A DNA stretch of 64,000 nucleotides from Undibacterium paludis. GTDB taxonomy: Bacteria; Pseudomonadota; Gammaproteobacteria; Burkholderiales; Burkholderiaceae_D. The stretch is from positions 1-64,000 of the forward strand of contig NZ_JAKZHX010000006.1 of the NCBI RefSeq assembly GCF_022568815.1, written 5' to 3'. Shown piece after piece: positions 37,068 to 44,601 of this stretch; position 1 is the first letter of the stretch; every line of letters starts with the position of its first letter. The position numbers and the translations under genes are program-made. The notes under the pieces are model-generated. The model saw nothing but the letters and a program-made list of their open reading frames with translations, was not told the DNA's origin and searched no databases.

Positions 37068-38470
37068 AATTTAGTGAACTCGCCCGCCTGGGCTACCACT
37101 TTGCTCGTACGCGCTGGCTATTGAGCGGCCGTGCAGGTTTCAGGACGCGGGCGCAATTGCAAGCCTGGCAGGCCAAAAAAATTGCCAGCTTCCTCAAACA
37201 CGAACTGCCGCGCACGGCATATTACCAGCAGCACGTGGGCAAAAGTCTTGCGCAATTGCCGCTGATGGACAAGACTGTCACCCTGGAAAATTTTGCGCAA
37301 CTGAACAGCGCAGGCATCAGCCTCGCAACAGCGACTGAAGCCGCATTGCGCAGCGAAGCCAGCCGTGACTTCAAACCCGACCTGCATGGCTACACGGTCG
37401 GCCTGTCCAGCGGTACCATGGGGCCACGCGGTGTATTTTTGACCTCACCAGCAGAAAGCGCCACCTGGGCCGGGATCATCATGGCCCGCACCTTGCCGTC
37501 AGACATGCTGAGAGATTTGCTGACCGGGCGCAAACAAGTCAAGATAGGTTTTTTCCTGCGTGCCAACAGCAGCCTGTATACGACACTGGGCAGCAAGCGC
37601 ATAGATTTCACTTTCTATGACCTGTTCCAGGGTGTTGATGCGCATCTGGCCGCACTGGAAAAACAGGCGCCCGATATCCTGGTGGCGCCTGCCCATGTAC
37701 TGAGCCAGCTGGCGCAACTCAAGCTCACAGGCATGCTGCATATTGCACCACGCAAGGTGATCTCTGTTGCCGAGGTGCTGGAAGTTGACGACAAGGCGCG
37801 CATTGCCGCAGCCTTTGGCGGCATCGTCCATCAACTGTATCAATGTACAGAAGGCTTCCTGGGCTATACCTGTGAGCATGGCGTCATGCACCTCAATGAA
37901 GAATTTGTTCATATAGAGCCAGAATGGCTGGATGAAGAGCATAGCCGCTTTGTGCCTGTGGTTACCGACTTTACCCGCACGACGCAAAAAATCATCCGCT
38001 ACCGTCTCAATGATGTCTTGCGCGTGCGTGATACACCTTGCCCATGTGGTCGCGTCAGTCTGGCACTGGCTGCGGTGGAGGGGCGTTGTGACGATATTTT
38101 ATGGCTACCCAAAAAGAGCACGACAGAACTGGTTGCCATTTATCCCGACATGTTGCGCCATGCGATCACCATCTTCCGCAAGGCTTTGCCTGATTACCGT
38201 ATAGAGCAGCATGGCACCAGCCTGCATATTGCCGTCAATGATGTACAGCCGCAGACCAGGCAAGACATGTATGCTGCCATTGCAGCTTTGGCTGAACGCC
38301 TGGGTTTGCAGGCGCCAGACTTTGTGCATATGCCCTTTGTCAGGGAAGACGCAACAAAAAAACGGCGCCGCATCATGTGTGTAACGCGCCCCTGCCTGGT
38401 GGCATTGCCGAAGTTGCCTGTGCAGGCTGAGCAGGATGGTAAAAGAAATGAGGAACTGAGCCTTGCCTAA
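37064..38470 (+). CDS. F390-synthetase/PaaK-like adenylate-forming ligase
   Basis: 468-residue member of the coenzyme F390 synthetase/phenylacetyl-CoA ligase group. LSSGTMGPRGVFLTSP near residues 110-125 is a diverged P-loop. YQCTEGFLGYTCEHG near 260-275 is the adenylate-binding region. A CPCG motif near residue 325 is typical of the F390-synthetase group. It probably activates a carboxylic acid as AMP ester or CoA thioester. ATGA couples it to the MBL gene, and its stop is overlapped by the ATP-grasp start. Confidence 0.8.
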   Translation: MKFSELARLGYHFARTRWLLSGRAGFRTRAQLQAWQAKKIASFLKHELPRTAYYQQHVGKSLAQLPLMDKTVTLENFAQLNSAGISLATATEAALRSEASRDFKPDLHGYTVGLSSGTMGPRGVFLTSPAESATWAGIIMARTLPSDMLRDLLTGRKQVKIGFFLRANSSLYTTLGSKRIDFTFYDLFQGVDAHLAALEKQAPDILVAPAHVLSQLAQLKLTGMLHIAPRKVISVAEVLEVDDKARIAAAFGGIVHQLYQCTEGFLGYTCEHGVMHLNEEFVHIEPEWLDEEHSRFVPVVTDFTRTTQKIIRYRLNDVLRVRDTPCPCGRVSLALAAVEGRCDDILWLPKKSTTELVAIYPDMLRHAITIFRKALPDYRIEQHGTSLHIAVNDVQPQTRQDMYAAIAALAERLGLQAPDFVHMPFVREDATKKRRRIMCVTRPCLVALPKLPVQAEQDGKRNEELSLA

Positions 38471-39632
38471 TGTACTGATACTTGGCGGCAGAGCGCCAGT
38501 GGCGCTTGATCATGCGCGGCGCTTTCATCACCAGGGCTGGCAAACATATATTGCAGACAGCGTACCATGCCGCCTGTCTGGCTGGTCACCGGCGGTGACT
38601 GCGACAATAAGCCTGAAAGCCGCCAGTGCCAACCCGCAGGCGTTTATTGCTGACCTCAACCAGGCTATCACCCGCTATCAGATCGATTTGCTGATGCCGA
38701 CTTGCGAAGAGGTATTCTACCTCTCGCGTTACCGGCACAAGCTGCCTGCTCACGTCAGAGTACTTGTCGATGATTTTGACAAACTGCGACAATTGCATAG
38801 CAAATGGCAGTTCCTGACCCTGGCGCAAAACGCTGGTGCCAATCCGCCTGCCAGCAAGCTGGTCTACAGCATTGCCGAAGCCAGAGAGTGGGCGCACGGC
38901 AAGGCAGTGGTGCTCAAGCCGGAATACTCACGCTTTGGCGTGCACGTACGTCTGCTGCCAGAAGGTATCGGTGACAAAGAGCCTGAACTGGCCGCCATGG
39001 GTAACTGGGTAGCGCAGGAGCTGCGTTCAGGCCGTGAACTCTGCTCTTACAGCGTTGCTGACCAGGGCCGTTTGCTGGCCCATGCGGTCTACCAGCCGCT
39101 GCACAGGCTGGGCAAGAGCGCCAGTTATTACTTTTCACCCTGTGACGAGCCACAGATACGCCAGGCAGTCAAAAAACTGGTGGCGGACCTGCAATTTACC
39201 GGGCAAATTTCTTTCGACTGGATAGTGGGTGCTGACGGTATCCCACATGTCATAGAGTGTAATCCGCGCGCCATCAGCGGCGTACACCTGTTCGCGCTGG
39301 ACGATGCCTTGCCTGCGGCACTGTCAGGCACCCATGATGTTGCAAGCAAAGGACATGTGACACCTTCACAAGCCAGGCCTGCCATGCTGGCAGCCGTCAT
39401 GCTCACAGCCGGTTTTGTGAGCGCCTTGCGCCAGGGATCAGTCCGCCAATGGTGGGCTGATTTCAATACGGCCCACGATGCCATGTGGACAGGGCGCAGC
39501 CTGCTGCCCATGCTGGGCGGTGTTGTTGATATGGGTTCGTTCGCCCTGATGGCCTTGCAAAAACAATGTTCCATGCGCGAAGCAGCAACCCGCGATATAG
39601 AATGGGATGGTCACCCATTGCCAGAGCCATAG
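38463..39632 (+). CDS. ATP-grasp domain ligase
   Basis: 389-residue ATP-grasp protein, carbamoyl-phosphate-synthase/biotin-carboxylase-like in fold. It has a Rossmann start (NVLILGGRAP), a VVLKPEYSRFG segment near residue 150 with the ATP lysine, and FDWIVGADGIPHVIECNPRA near 256-275 with Glu and Asn metal ligands. The start is TTG 38463 with a GAGGAA upstream, overlapping the ligase gene by eight bases. It probably joins a carboxylate to an amine or other nucleophile in the pathway. Confidence 0.8.
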   Translation: MPNVLILGGRAPVALDHARRFHHQGWQTYIADSVPCRLSGWSPAVTATISLKAASANPQAFIADLNQAITRYQIDLLMPTCEEVFYLSRYRHKLPAHVRVLVDDFDKLRQLHSKWQFLTLAQNAGANPPASKLVYSIAEAREWAHGKAVVLKPEYSRFGVHVRLLPEGIGDKEPELAAMGNWVAQELRSGRELCSYSVADQGRLLAHAVYQPLHRLGKSASYYFSPCDEPQIRQAVKKLVADLQFTGQISFDWIVGADGIPHVIECNPRAISGVHLFALDDALPAALSGTHDVASKGHVTPSQARPAMLAAVMLTAGFVSALRQGSVRQWWADFNTAHDAMWTGRSLLPMLGGVVDMGSFALMALQKQCSMREAATRDIEWDGHPLPEP

Positions 39633-39641
39633 ATACGCGTC

Positions 39642-40763
39642 ATGCCCAATTCTGCGGAAAAAAATGTCGTTGCTCATACTGATGCCGATGGTGCGTGCCA
39701 GGCACTCTATCGCATCCACCATTCGGCAGAGCAGGGCGCATTGATACGCAATCTGCAAACCCGGTTGACGCTCTTGCAGGCGGATGAGCTTGCATTACCC
39801 GTCACCACCAATGACGGTGAGGCCGACAACGCCTGGGTATGTTCGCCACTGACGACCTACTGGCAATACGCCAAAGAAGAATTGCAGCGCTATCAGCATT
39901 TACTGTGGTACCGGCCCCTGCTTGCCATCATCGATATCTATGGGCGCTGTCTGCGTGCGGCAGACATCGACAAAACCGTTATCATCAATAACTGGATGCT
40001 GAGCACCAATCTTTATCCCAGGTTAGACGCGGCTGCACTGACCGACGTGGTAGATCAGGCCAGGTGTATATGGCCGCAGCATGCCATCTGGTTCCGCTCC
40101 CTCAACCGTGAACAGCATGCAGACTGGCTCGATGCCTTGCAGGCAATAGGCTTTCAGCTTATCCCCAGCCGTCAGGTGTATCTGTACGAAGATATAGAGG
40201 CCTGCAAGCAGCATCAATGCATGCGTCGTGACCTGCACCTGCTTACGCACACCAAGCTCCAACGCGTTGCCGATCATGAGATTGCTGACGCTGACTACGC
40301 GAGTATTGCATCTTTGTACCAGCAACTGTACACCGATAAATATTCACGCCTTAACCCTCAGTACACGGCTGCTTTCATGCGTGCCTGGCACCGGGCTGGC
40401 CTGTTGCATTTCATCGGTTTTAAAGATGGGGCAGGGCAAATGCTGGCTGTTGTCGGCATATATCAGCAGGGCAATACGGTCACGGCACCCATCGTCGGTT
40501 ATGATACGTCGCTCCCAAAAAAACTGGGCCTGTACCGCCTGCTCATGGCCGCCGTGTTTGACTATGGCAGACAACATGGCAAGACCATCAATCTTAGCGC
40601 CGGTGCTGCCCACTTCAAGCGGCTGCGCGGCGGCAGCCCGGCAATAGAATACAGCGCTGTATTGGCAAGACATATGCCACGCAAGACGCGCATCGTCATC
40701 AAGCTGTTAAGCTGGCTGACTACACGCCTGGGTATCCCTGTCATGAAGCGTTACAAATTATGA
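39642..40763 (+). CDS. GNAT-fold acyltransferase-like protein
   Basis: 373-residue protein. The C-terminal half has a GNAT/FemAB-like pattern, with DGAGQMLAVVGIY and GLYRLLMAAVFDYGRQHG, ending with a KRLRGGSPAIEYSAV segment. The N-terminal part is unassigned. It would transfer an acyl or aminoacyl group. Nine bases separate it from the ATP-grasp gene, and an ATGA overlap joins it to the Rieske gene. Confidence 0.65.
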   Translation: MPNSAEKNVVAHTDADGACQALYRIHHSAEQGALIRNLQTRLTLLQADELALPVTTNDGEADNAWVCSPLTTYWQYAKEELQRYQHLLWYRPLLAIIDIYGRCLRAADIDKTVIINNWMLSTNLYPRLDAAALTDVVDQARCIWPQHAIWFRSLNREQHADWLDALQAIGFQLIPSRQVYLYEDIEACKQHQCMRRDLHLLTHTKLQRVADHEIADADYASIASLYQQLYTDKYSRLNPQYTAAFMRAWHRAGLLHFIGFKDGAGQMLAVVGIYQQGNTVTAPIVGYDTSLPKKLGLYRLLMAAVFDYGRQHGKTINLSAGAAHFKRLRGGSPAIEYSAVLARHMPRKTRIVIKLLSWLTTRLGIPVMKRYKL

Positions 40764-41779
40764 GCAAATACTGGAACCCGCAAGTCCGCAAACATTGGCT
40801 GGTTGTCGCCCGCAGCGAATGCGTCAGTCACAAGCCACTGGCCGTCACCATCATGGACAAGCCCATGGTGCTGGTGCGCCTGCCAGGCCAGCAGATACTG
40901 GCACTGGAAGACCGCTGCCCGCATCGCCAGGCACCCTTGTCGCAGGGCCGCATGACAAGCGAGGGCCTGCAATGCCCTTATCATGGCTGGACCTTTGGTG
41001 AGCAGGGCCGCTGCACCAGTGTGCCGGGCCTGCCGGCAGATCAATGCCTGCCCGCTGTTGCTGCCAGATACTATGCCGTGCAAGAACTAGACGGCCTGGT
41101 CTGGGTACGCCTTGCTGCCAGTGGTGACCTTGCACCACCAGCCCTGATTGCTGACCTGCCGGCCGGTTCGCGCAAATTCATGTGGCAGGCAAAGTGGCAA
41201 GCCGATATTGTCAACGCAATGGAAAATTTTCTGGACCCTTTGCATACCCACCTGGTCCACCCTGGCCTGGTACGGCGTGACAATCGCCGCAGCCGCATGC
41301 AAGCCAGCCTGACAAAGACCGCAGAGGGTTTCACCGTTGATTACCAGGGCCAGCCAGAACAGTCCGGCCTGCTGTATCGCCTGTTTGAGTCACCACGCTT
41401 GTCTGAGCGCGTCTATTTCGCACAGCCCGGTACCGCACAAATTGAGTACCGTTACCAGAACGGCAGCATCGTGCGCATCACCCTGCATTTCACGCCGGAA
41501 GGCGCCAGCACCACCCACGTCTTTGCCACCTTGCATGTAGAAAACCGCTGGGCGCCCGCCTGGCTATTGCGTGCAACGGTCTGGCCTTTCCTCAAGCGTG
41601 TGGCTCAGCAAGACGCCCGCATGCTGGCGTTACAAGAACAGAATTTGCAAAAATTCCCAGGCTCGCATCCGGTATCGACGTCGCTGGACCTGGTCAGACC
41701 TTATCTGGAACAGGTATGGCGGGAAGACAAAACTGACGTAGAATTACCTTTGATTAAAACAATCGCACTTGATTTATGA
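40760..41779 (+). CDS. Rieske non-haem iron oxygenase
   Basis: 339-residue oxygenase alpha-subunit type. The Rieske 2Fe-2S ligands are Cys53, His55, Cys72 and His75 (CPH and CPYHG). The mononuclear iron site is in MENFLDPLHTHLVH: Asn156, Asp159, His162 and His167. It hydroxylates or desaturates a substrate; reductase and ferredoxin partners are not in the cluster and must come from elsewhere. It is the last of seven coupled genes. Confidence 0.85.
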   Translation: MSKYWNPQVRKHWLVVARSECVSHKPLAVTIMDKPMVLVRLPGQQILALEDRCPHRQAPLSQGRMTSEGLQCPYHGWTFGEQGRCTSVPGLPADQCLPAVAARYYAVQELDGLVWVRLAASGDLAPPALIADLPAGSRKFMWQAKWQADIVNAMENFLDPLHTHLVHPGLVRRDNRRSRMQASLTKTAEGFTVDYQGQPEQSGLLYRLFESPRLSERVYFAQPGTAQIEYRYQNGSIVRITLHFTPEGASTTHVFATLHVENRWAPAWLLRATVWPFLKRVAQQDARMLALQEQNLQKFPGSHPVSTSLDLVRPYLEQVWREDKTDVELPLIKTIALDL

Positions 41780-41835
41780 TTGCCTGCACAGGTGTCAGTA
41801 AGTCAGACAGTGACAGCAAAAAGGTAAACAATAAA

Positions 41836-42192
41836 ATGAATGCAATCAATGTTATAGCCCCCTACAAATACCTCGACATGTGGGTGTTTGATGACGAGCG
41901 TGTGGGGCTGGTGCAGGAACCCTTTGTCAGCGGTGCTGACACCATGATTGACAAGGTTGTCGCCCATATCTCCAATGCAGAACAGGGTTTTGTGATGCTG
42001 TTTTCTGCCACGCCTTTTCCTGGTCATGACATCAAGCTTGAATGGCGTCGCCCAGACGGTGGTGGCAACTGGTATTTTTCAGAAGCACTGGACATGGAAG
42101 GCTGGCTATGCCCGGCCCTGTTCAAATACTTCAGCGCAGCGCCGCAAGAAATCTATGTACAGATCAAGGCAAAAAAATCAGACGCTGCCTGA
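41836..42192 (+). CDS. DUF6717 family protein
   Basis: 118-residue protein. VIAPYKYLDMWVFDDERVGLVQEPFVSGAD and MEGWLCPALFKYF (read with breaks) match DUF6717. ATG 41836 has AAAGGTAAA upstream and begins at the usual family start. An in-frame ATG 41776 overlaps the Rieske stop (ATGA) and may couple it to the cluster. Function unknown; linkage to the pathway is not shown. Confidence 0.7.
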   Translation: MNAINVIAPYKYLDMWVFDDERVGLVQEPFVSGADTMIDKVVAHISNAEQGFVMLFSATPFPGHDIKLEWRRPDGGGNWYFSEALDMEGWLCPALFKYFSAAPQEIYVQIKAKKSDAA

Positions 42193-42209
42193 ATTTTTTA
42201 GATTTGCTG

Positions 42210-42980
42210 TCAGGCCTCAACAGCTTCTGCCAGCATTTCATCGACGACCCAGGTCTGCAACCAGCCACCAATTTCATCGGCGATGTGTGGATTGTTTTCT
42301 ACCGCTTGTTCACACACGGCAGAAAAAGGCTGCCCCTGTGCCAGCTGCTGCAATGCCGTCGCCTCTGCCGCACTGATGGACCTGAAATGCGCCTGCAATT
42401 GCTTGCGCCATACTATCCAGGTCACTGCCTGCTCGGTGAATTCCGGTGCTGGTGGCGCAGTGTCCTCATTCAGCGCCAGCCACACGGCGACGCTGTTGCT
42501 GTGCATGCTGATGAATTGCAGCGAGCTGCTGGTGCGCAGGCCCACGGTTTCCCAATCGCTGATGTTTGCCAGGTCAGCCAGGCCAAGCAGGCTGTGGTCT
42601 GGCGCATCAAAGGCCGTCCCCAGCGCCCATTCAAACTGCGCCAGTTCAGCCACTTGCGGGTGTTCGGCAAATTGCCGGCGCAATTGTTCGGCGAACTGGT
42701 CGCCAAACCAGCGCAGGTTACGAAAACTGGAGGGGTGTGTATCAATATATGTTGCACACGCCTGATAAAACAAGTCATCACCCAGATACTGATGCGTTTT
42801 GGTATAAGCCTCAGACAGCGCATCACGCAGGCGCAAACGGTAAGCCTGGTAATAGATATCGAGCCGCGCATCACGGCCCAGGCCCGGCGTATCTGCCAGA
42901 TGGCCATGCATGCTGGCAGCTGTGCGCTGGCCTAAAATGAAGTGTTGAAAGTCTGTTTGCAGTGTCTGTGTATGATTCAT
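42210..42980 (-). CDS. bufC: BufC/HvfC-type DUF2063 partner protein
   Basis: 256-residue protein with the DUF2063 DNA-binding-like N-terminal domain: ILGQRTAASMHGHL-like start and RLDIYYQAYRLRLRDALSEAY near residues 40-60. It is the partner of the DUF692 enzyme in bufferin and related RiPP maturation, probably bringing precursor to enzyme. ATG 42980 leaves eleven bases to bufB; the longer frame to 43040 would overlap bufB. Confidence 0.85.
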   Translation of the reverse strand: MNHTQTLQTDFQHFILGQRTAASMHGHLADTPGLGRDARLDIYYQAYRLRLRDALSEAYTKTHQYLGDDLFYQACATYIDTHPSSFRNLRWFGDQFAEQLRRQFAEHPQVAELAQFEWALGTAFDAPDHSLLGLADLANISDWETVGLRTSSSLQFISMHSNSVAVWLALNEDTAPPAPEFTEQAVTWIVWRKQLQAHFRSISAAEATALQQLAQGQPFSAVCEQAVENNPHIADEIGGWLQTWVVDEMLAEAVEA

Positions 42981-42991
42981 GGCGCATACTC

Positions 42992-43846
42992 TCAGGCTGC
43001 TTTGGCAACAGGCAACATCGTGCCACATGCACTGGCGCAAATGGCACGCGCCTTGTCCAGCTCAGCTACCAGCTCTGCCAGCGGCGGTATGTTGTCATCA
43101 CGTTCTATCATGCTGGGCACGGCGCCAAAGCGGCGTATTGCCTGCGCATACAAATCCCACACAGGGTCGGCAACAGCCTGGTCATGGGTGTCAACAATAT
43201 GCGTGCCATGGTCACTATGCCCGGCCAGGTGTATCTGCTGTACGCGATCAAGCGGTATGCCGCGCAGATAATCGAGTGCATCAAAACCGTGATTGATGCT
43301 GCTGACATAGATATTGTTCACATCCAGCAAAATCATGCTGTCTGCCTGTTGGGCAATGGCGGCGACAAATTCCCATTCCGGCATGCTGTCGCTGCTGTAT
43401 TGCAGGTAACTCGATACATTTTCCAGCACCAGCCTTCGGCCCAGCACGTCTTGCACACGGCGTACATTATTGACGACCAGGGCAATGGTTTCTTGGTTAT
43501 AGGGCAGGGGGAACAGGTCATGCATGTTCTTGCCATGCACACCCGTCCAGCAGATATGGTCAGACACCCACATCGGCGACACCCGGTTGATCAACTGCTT
43601 TAAGTCCCGCAGATATTCTGCTGAGGGGCCATCCGGCGAACCTATCGACATCGACACACCATGCATCACCACCGGGTAATCGGCACGTATGGCGTCCAGC
43701 ATGGCCAAAGGCTTGCCGCCCGGCACCATATAGTTCTCAGACAAAATCTCAAACCAGTCCACCACCGGTTTGTCTGCCAGTATCGACAGGTAATGATCGG
43801 TACGCAAACCCAGGCCAAAGCTGGCAGTTGTTAAAGAATTCTGCAT
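42992..43846 (-). CDS. bufB: BufB/MNIO (DUF692) multinuclear iron oxidase
   Basis: 284-residue TIM-barrel enzyme of the MNIO (DUF692) family. The metal-ligand patterns are visible: MHGVSMSIG near residue 61, [14 protein letters not shown] with Glu, [11 protein letters not shown] and [10 protein letters not shown]. In bufferin pathways it converts precursor Cys side chains to thiooxazole groups. It lies between bufA and bufC in the usual order. Confidence 0.9.
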   Translation of the reverse strand: MQNSLTTASFGLGLRTDHYLSILADKPVVDWFEILSENYMVPGGKPLAMLDAIRADYPVVMHGVSMSIGSPDGPSAEYLRDLKQLINRVSPMWVSDHICWTGVHGKNMHDLFPLPYNQETIALVVNNVRRVQDVLGRRLVLENVSSYLQYSSDSMPEWEFVAAIAQQADSMILLDVNNIYVSSINHGFDALDYLRGIPLDRVQQIHLAGHSDHGTHIVDTHDQAVADPVWDLYAQAIRRFGAVPSMIERDDNIPPLAELVAELDKARAICASACGTMLPVAKAA

Positions 43847-43876
43847 GATTTTTAGATTTTGTATGAAAACGGAAAA

Positions 43877-43901
43877 TGCGCCAACATGACCAGTTGGCGC
43901 A
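43877..43901 (-). terminator. Hairpin between bufA and bufB (possible leaky terminator or stabiliser)
   Basis: A perfect nine-base-pair inverted repeat (TGCGCCAAC / GTTGGCGCA) with a seven-base loop lies in the 94-base gap after bufA. On the minus strand it is followed by TTTTCCGTTTTC, a weak U-tract. It could terminate most transcripts after the precursor gene or protect its 3' end, giving more BufA than enzyme. Confidence 0.6.
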
Positions 43902-43940
43902 CTTCATCAATAGACTGAATTAATCCTGAATAGCCGGGGA

Positions 43941-44210
43941 TTACTTGTCCAGATCAATGATCTTGCCGCCTTTGGCCAGGCACTGGCCTGCTGGTGCTGC
44001 TACAAAGCCATGGCCTTTGCATGAATTTTGACCTTTGCAGGCGTTCTCAGCAGTTTTGCATTCACTGGTGCCCTTGCAGCTATTGATGCCAGAGCAATGC
44101 ACTTTGTCACCAGCGCTCACTGTACTTGTACCGGCAATCGCCAGACCAGACAAAGCCATGGCAGCGGCAGCAGCAGCGATCATTGCACCAGTTTGGATAG
44201 ATTTTTTCAT
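43941..44210 (-). CDS. bufA2: BufA2-like periplasmic bufferin precursor
   Basis: 89-residue precursor with a Sec signal peptide (about residues 1-26) and six Cys at 39, 45, 51, 58, 64 and 77 in CSG-x-N-x-CKG and CKGQNSCKGHG units. This matches the bufferin copper-buffering RiPP family of type BufA2. Modification of Cys by BufB-BufC would give a periplasmic copper chelator. ATG 44210 is preferred over the longer frame from 44261. The first gene of bufABC; no bufD (DoxX) is seen. Confidence 0.85.
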   Translation of the reverse strand: MKKSIQTGAMIAAAAAAMALSGLAIAGTSTVSAGDKVHCSGINSCKGTSECKTAENACKGQNSCKGHGFVAAPAGQCLAKGGKIIDLDK

Positions 44211-44601
44211 GATGTATTCTCCGTAGGTTTGAAATAAGTAAAATAAGTAAAAGTGAACCAAGCCCTTTACCTGCCATGCAAACTTGCATCAACAAGCAGA
44301 ACTTATGCATCAGTCGGGCGGATTTCAGATTACTTACACCTGATGGAAAAAATAATTGCAGAAATTTGTGTGAATGCAAAAATGACAATTTATTGTCTAA
44401 TTAAGATTCATCTAATAAGTTCCTGGTGGCAATGTCTTGATCACTTAGGACTTAGGCAAAAGTACCCCAAAGCTTGGACCTTAGCGTACTTTACAATTCG
44501 TCATACCCGCGCAGGCGGGTATCCATGCTTGAACAGCCGAGTCCTGTTTGCTGTCTGCGCTAATGTCGCGTAAGTTCTATTACTGATAGAAAAGCAGTAG
44601 T
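44211..44601. other. bufA upstream region, no gene seen
   Basis: AT-rich sequence between bufA and hsdR, which both read to the left; bufA's promoter must lie in its left part. It contains one copy of a 65-base dispersed repeat. No ORF with family similarity was found. Confidence 0.45.
44495..44559 (-). repeat. Dispersed 65-base repeat with hairpin core, copy 1
   Basis: The reverse complement of this segment aligns end to end with 57242-57306. A 21-base stretch around GGATACCCGCCTGCGCGGGTA is identical, and flanks CGCAGACAGCAA and GACGAATT are also shared. The core ACCCGC / GCGGGT can form a hairpin. Shape is that of REP-like elements often found in intergenic regions of betaproteobacteria. 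Confidence 0.75.
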
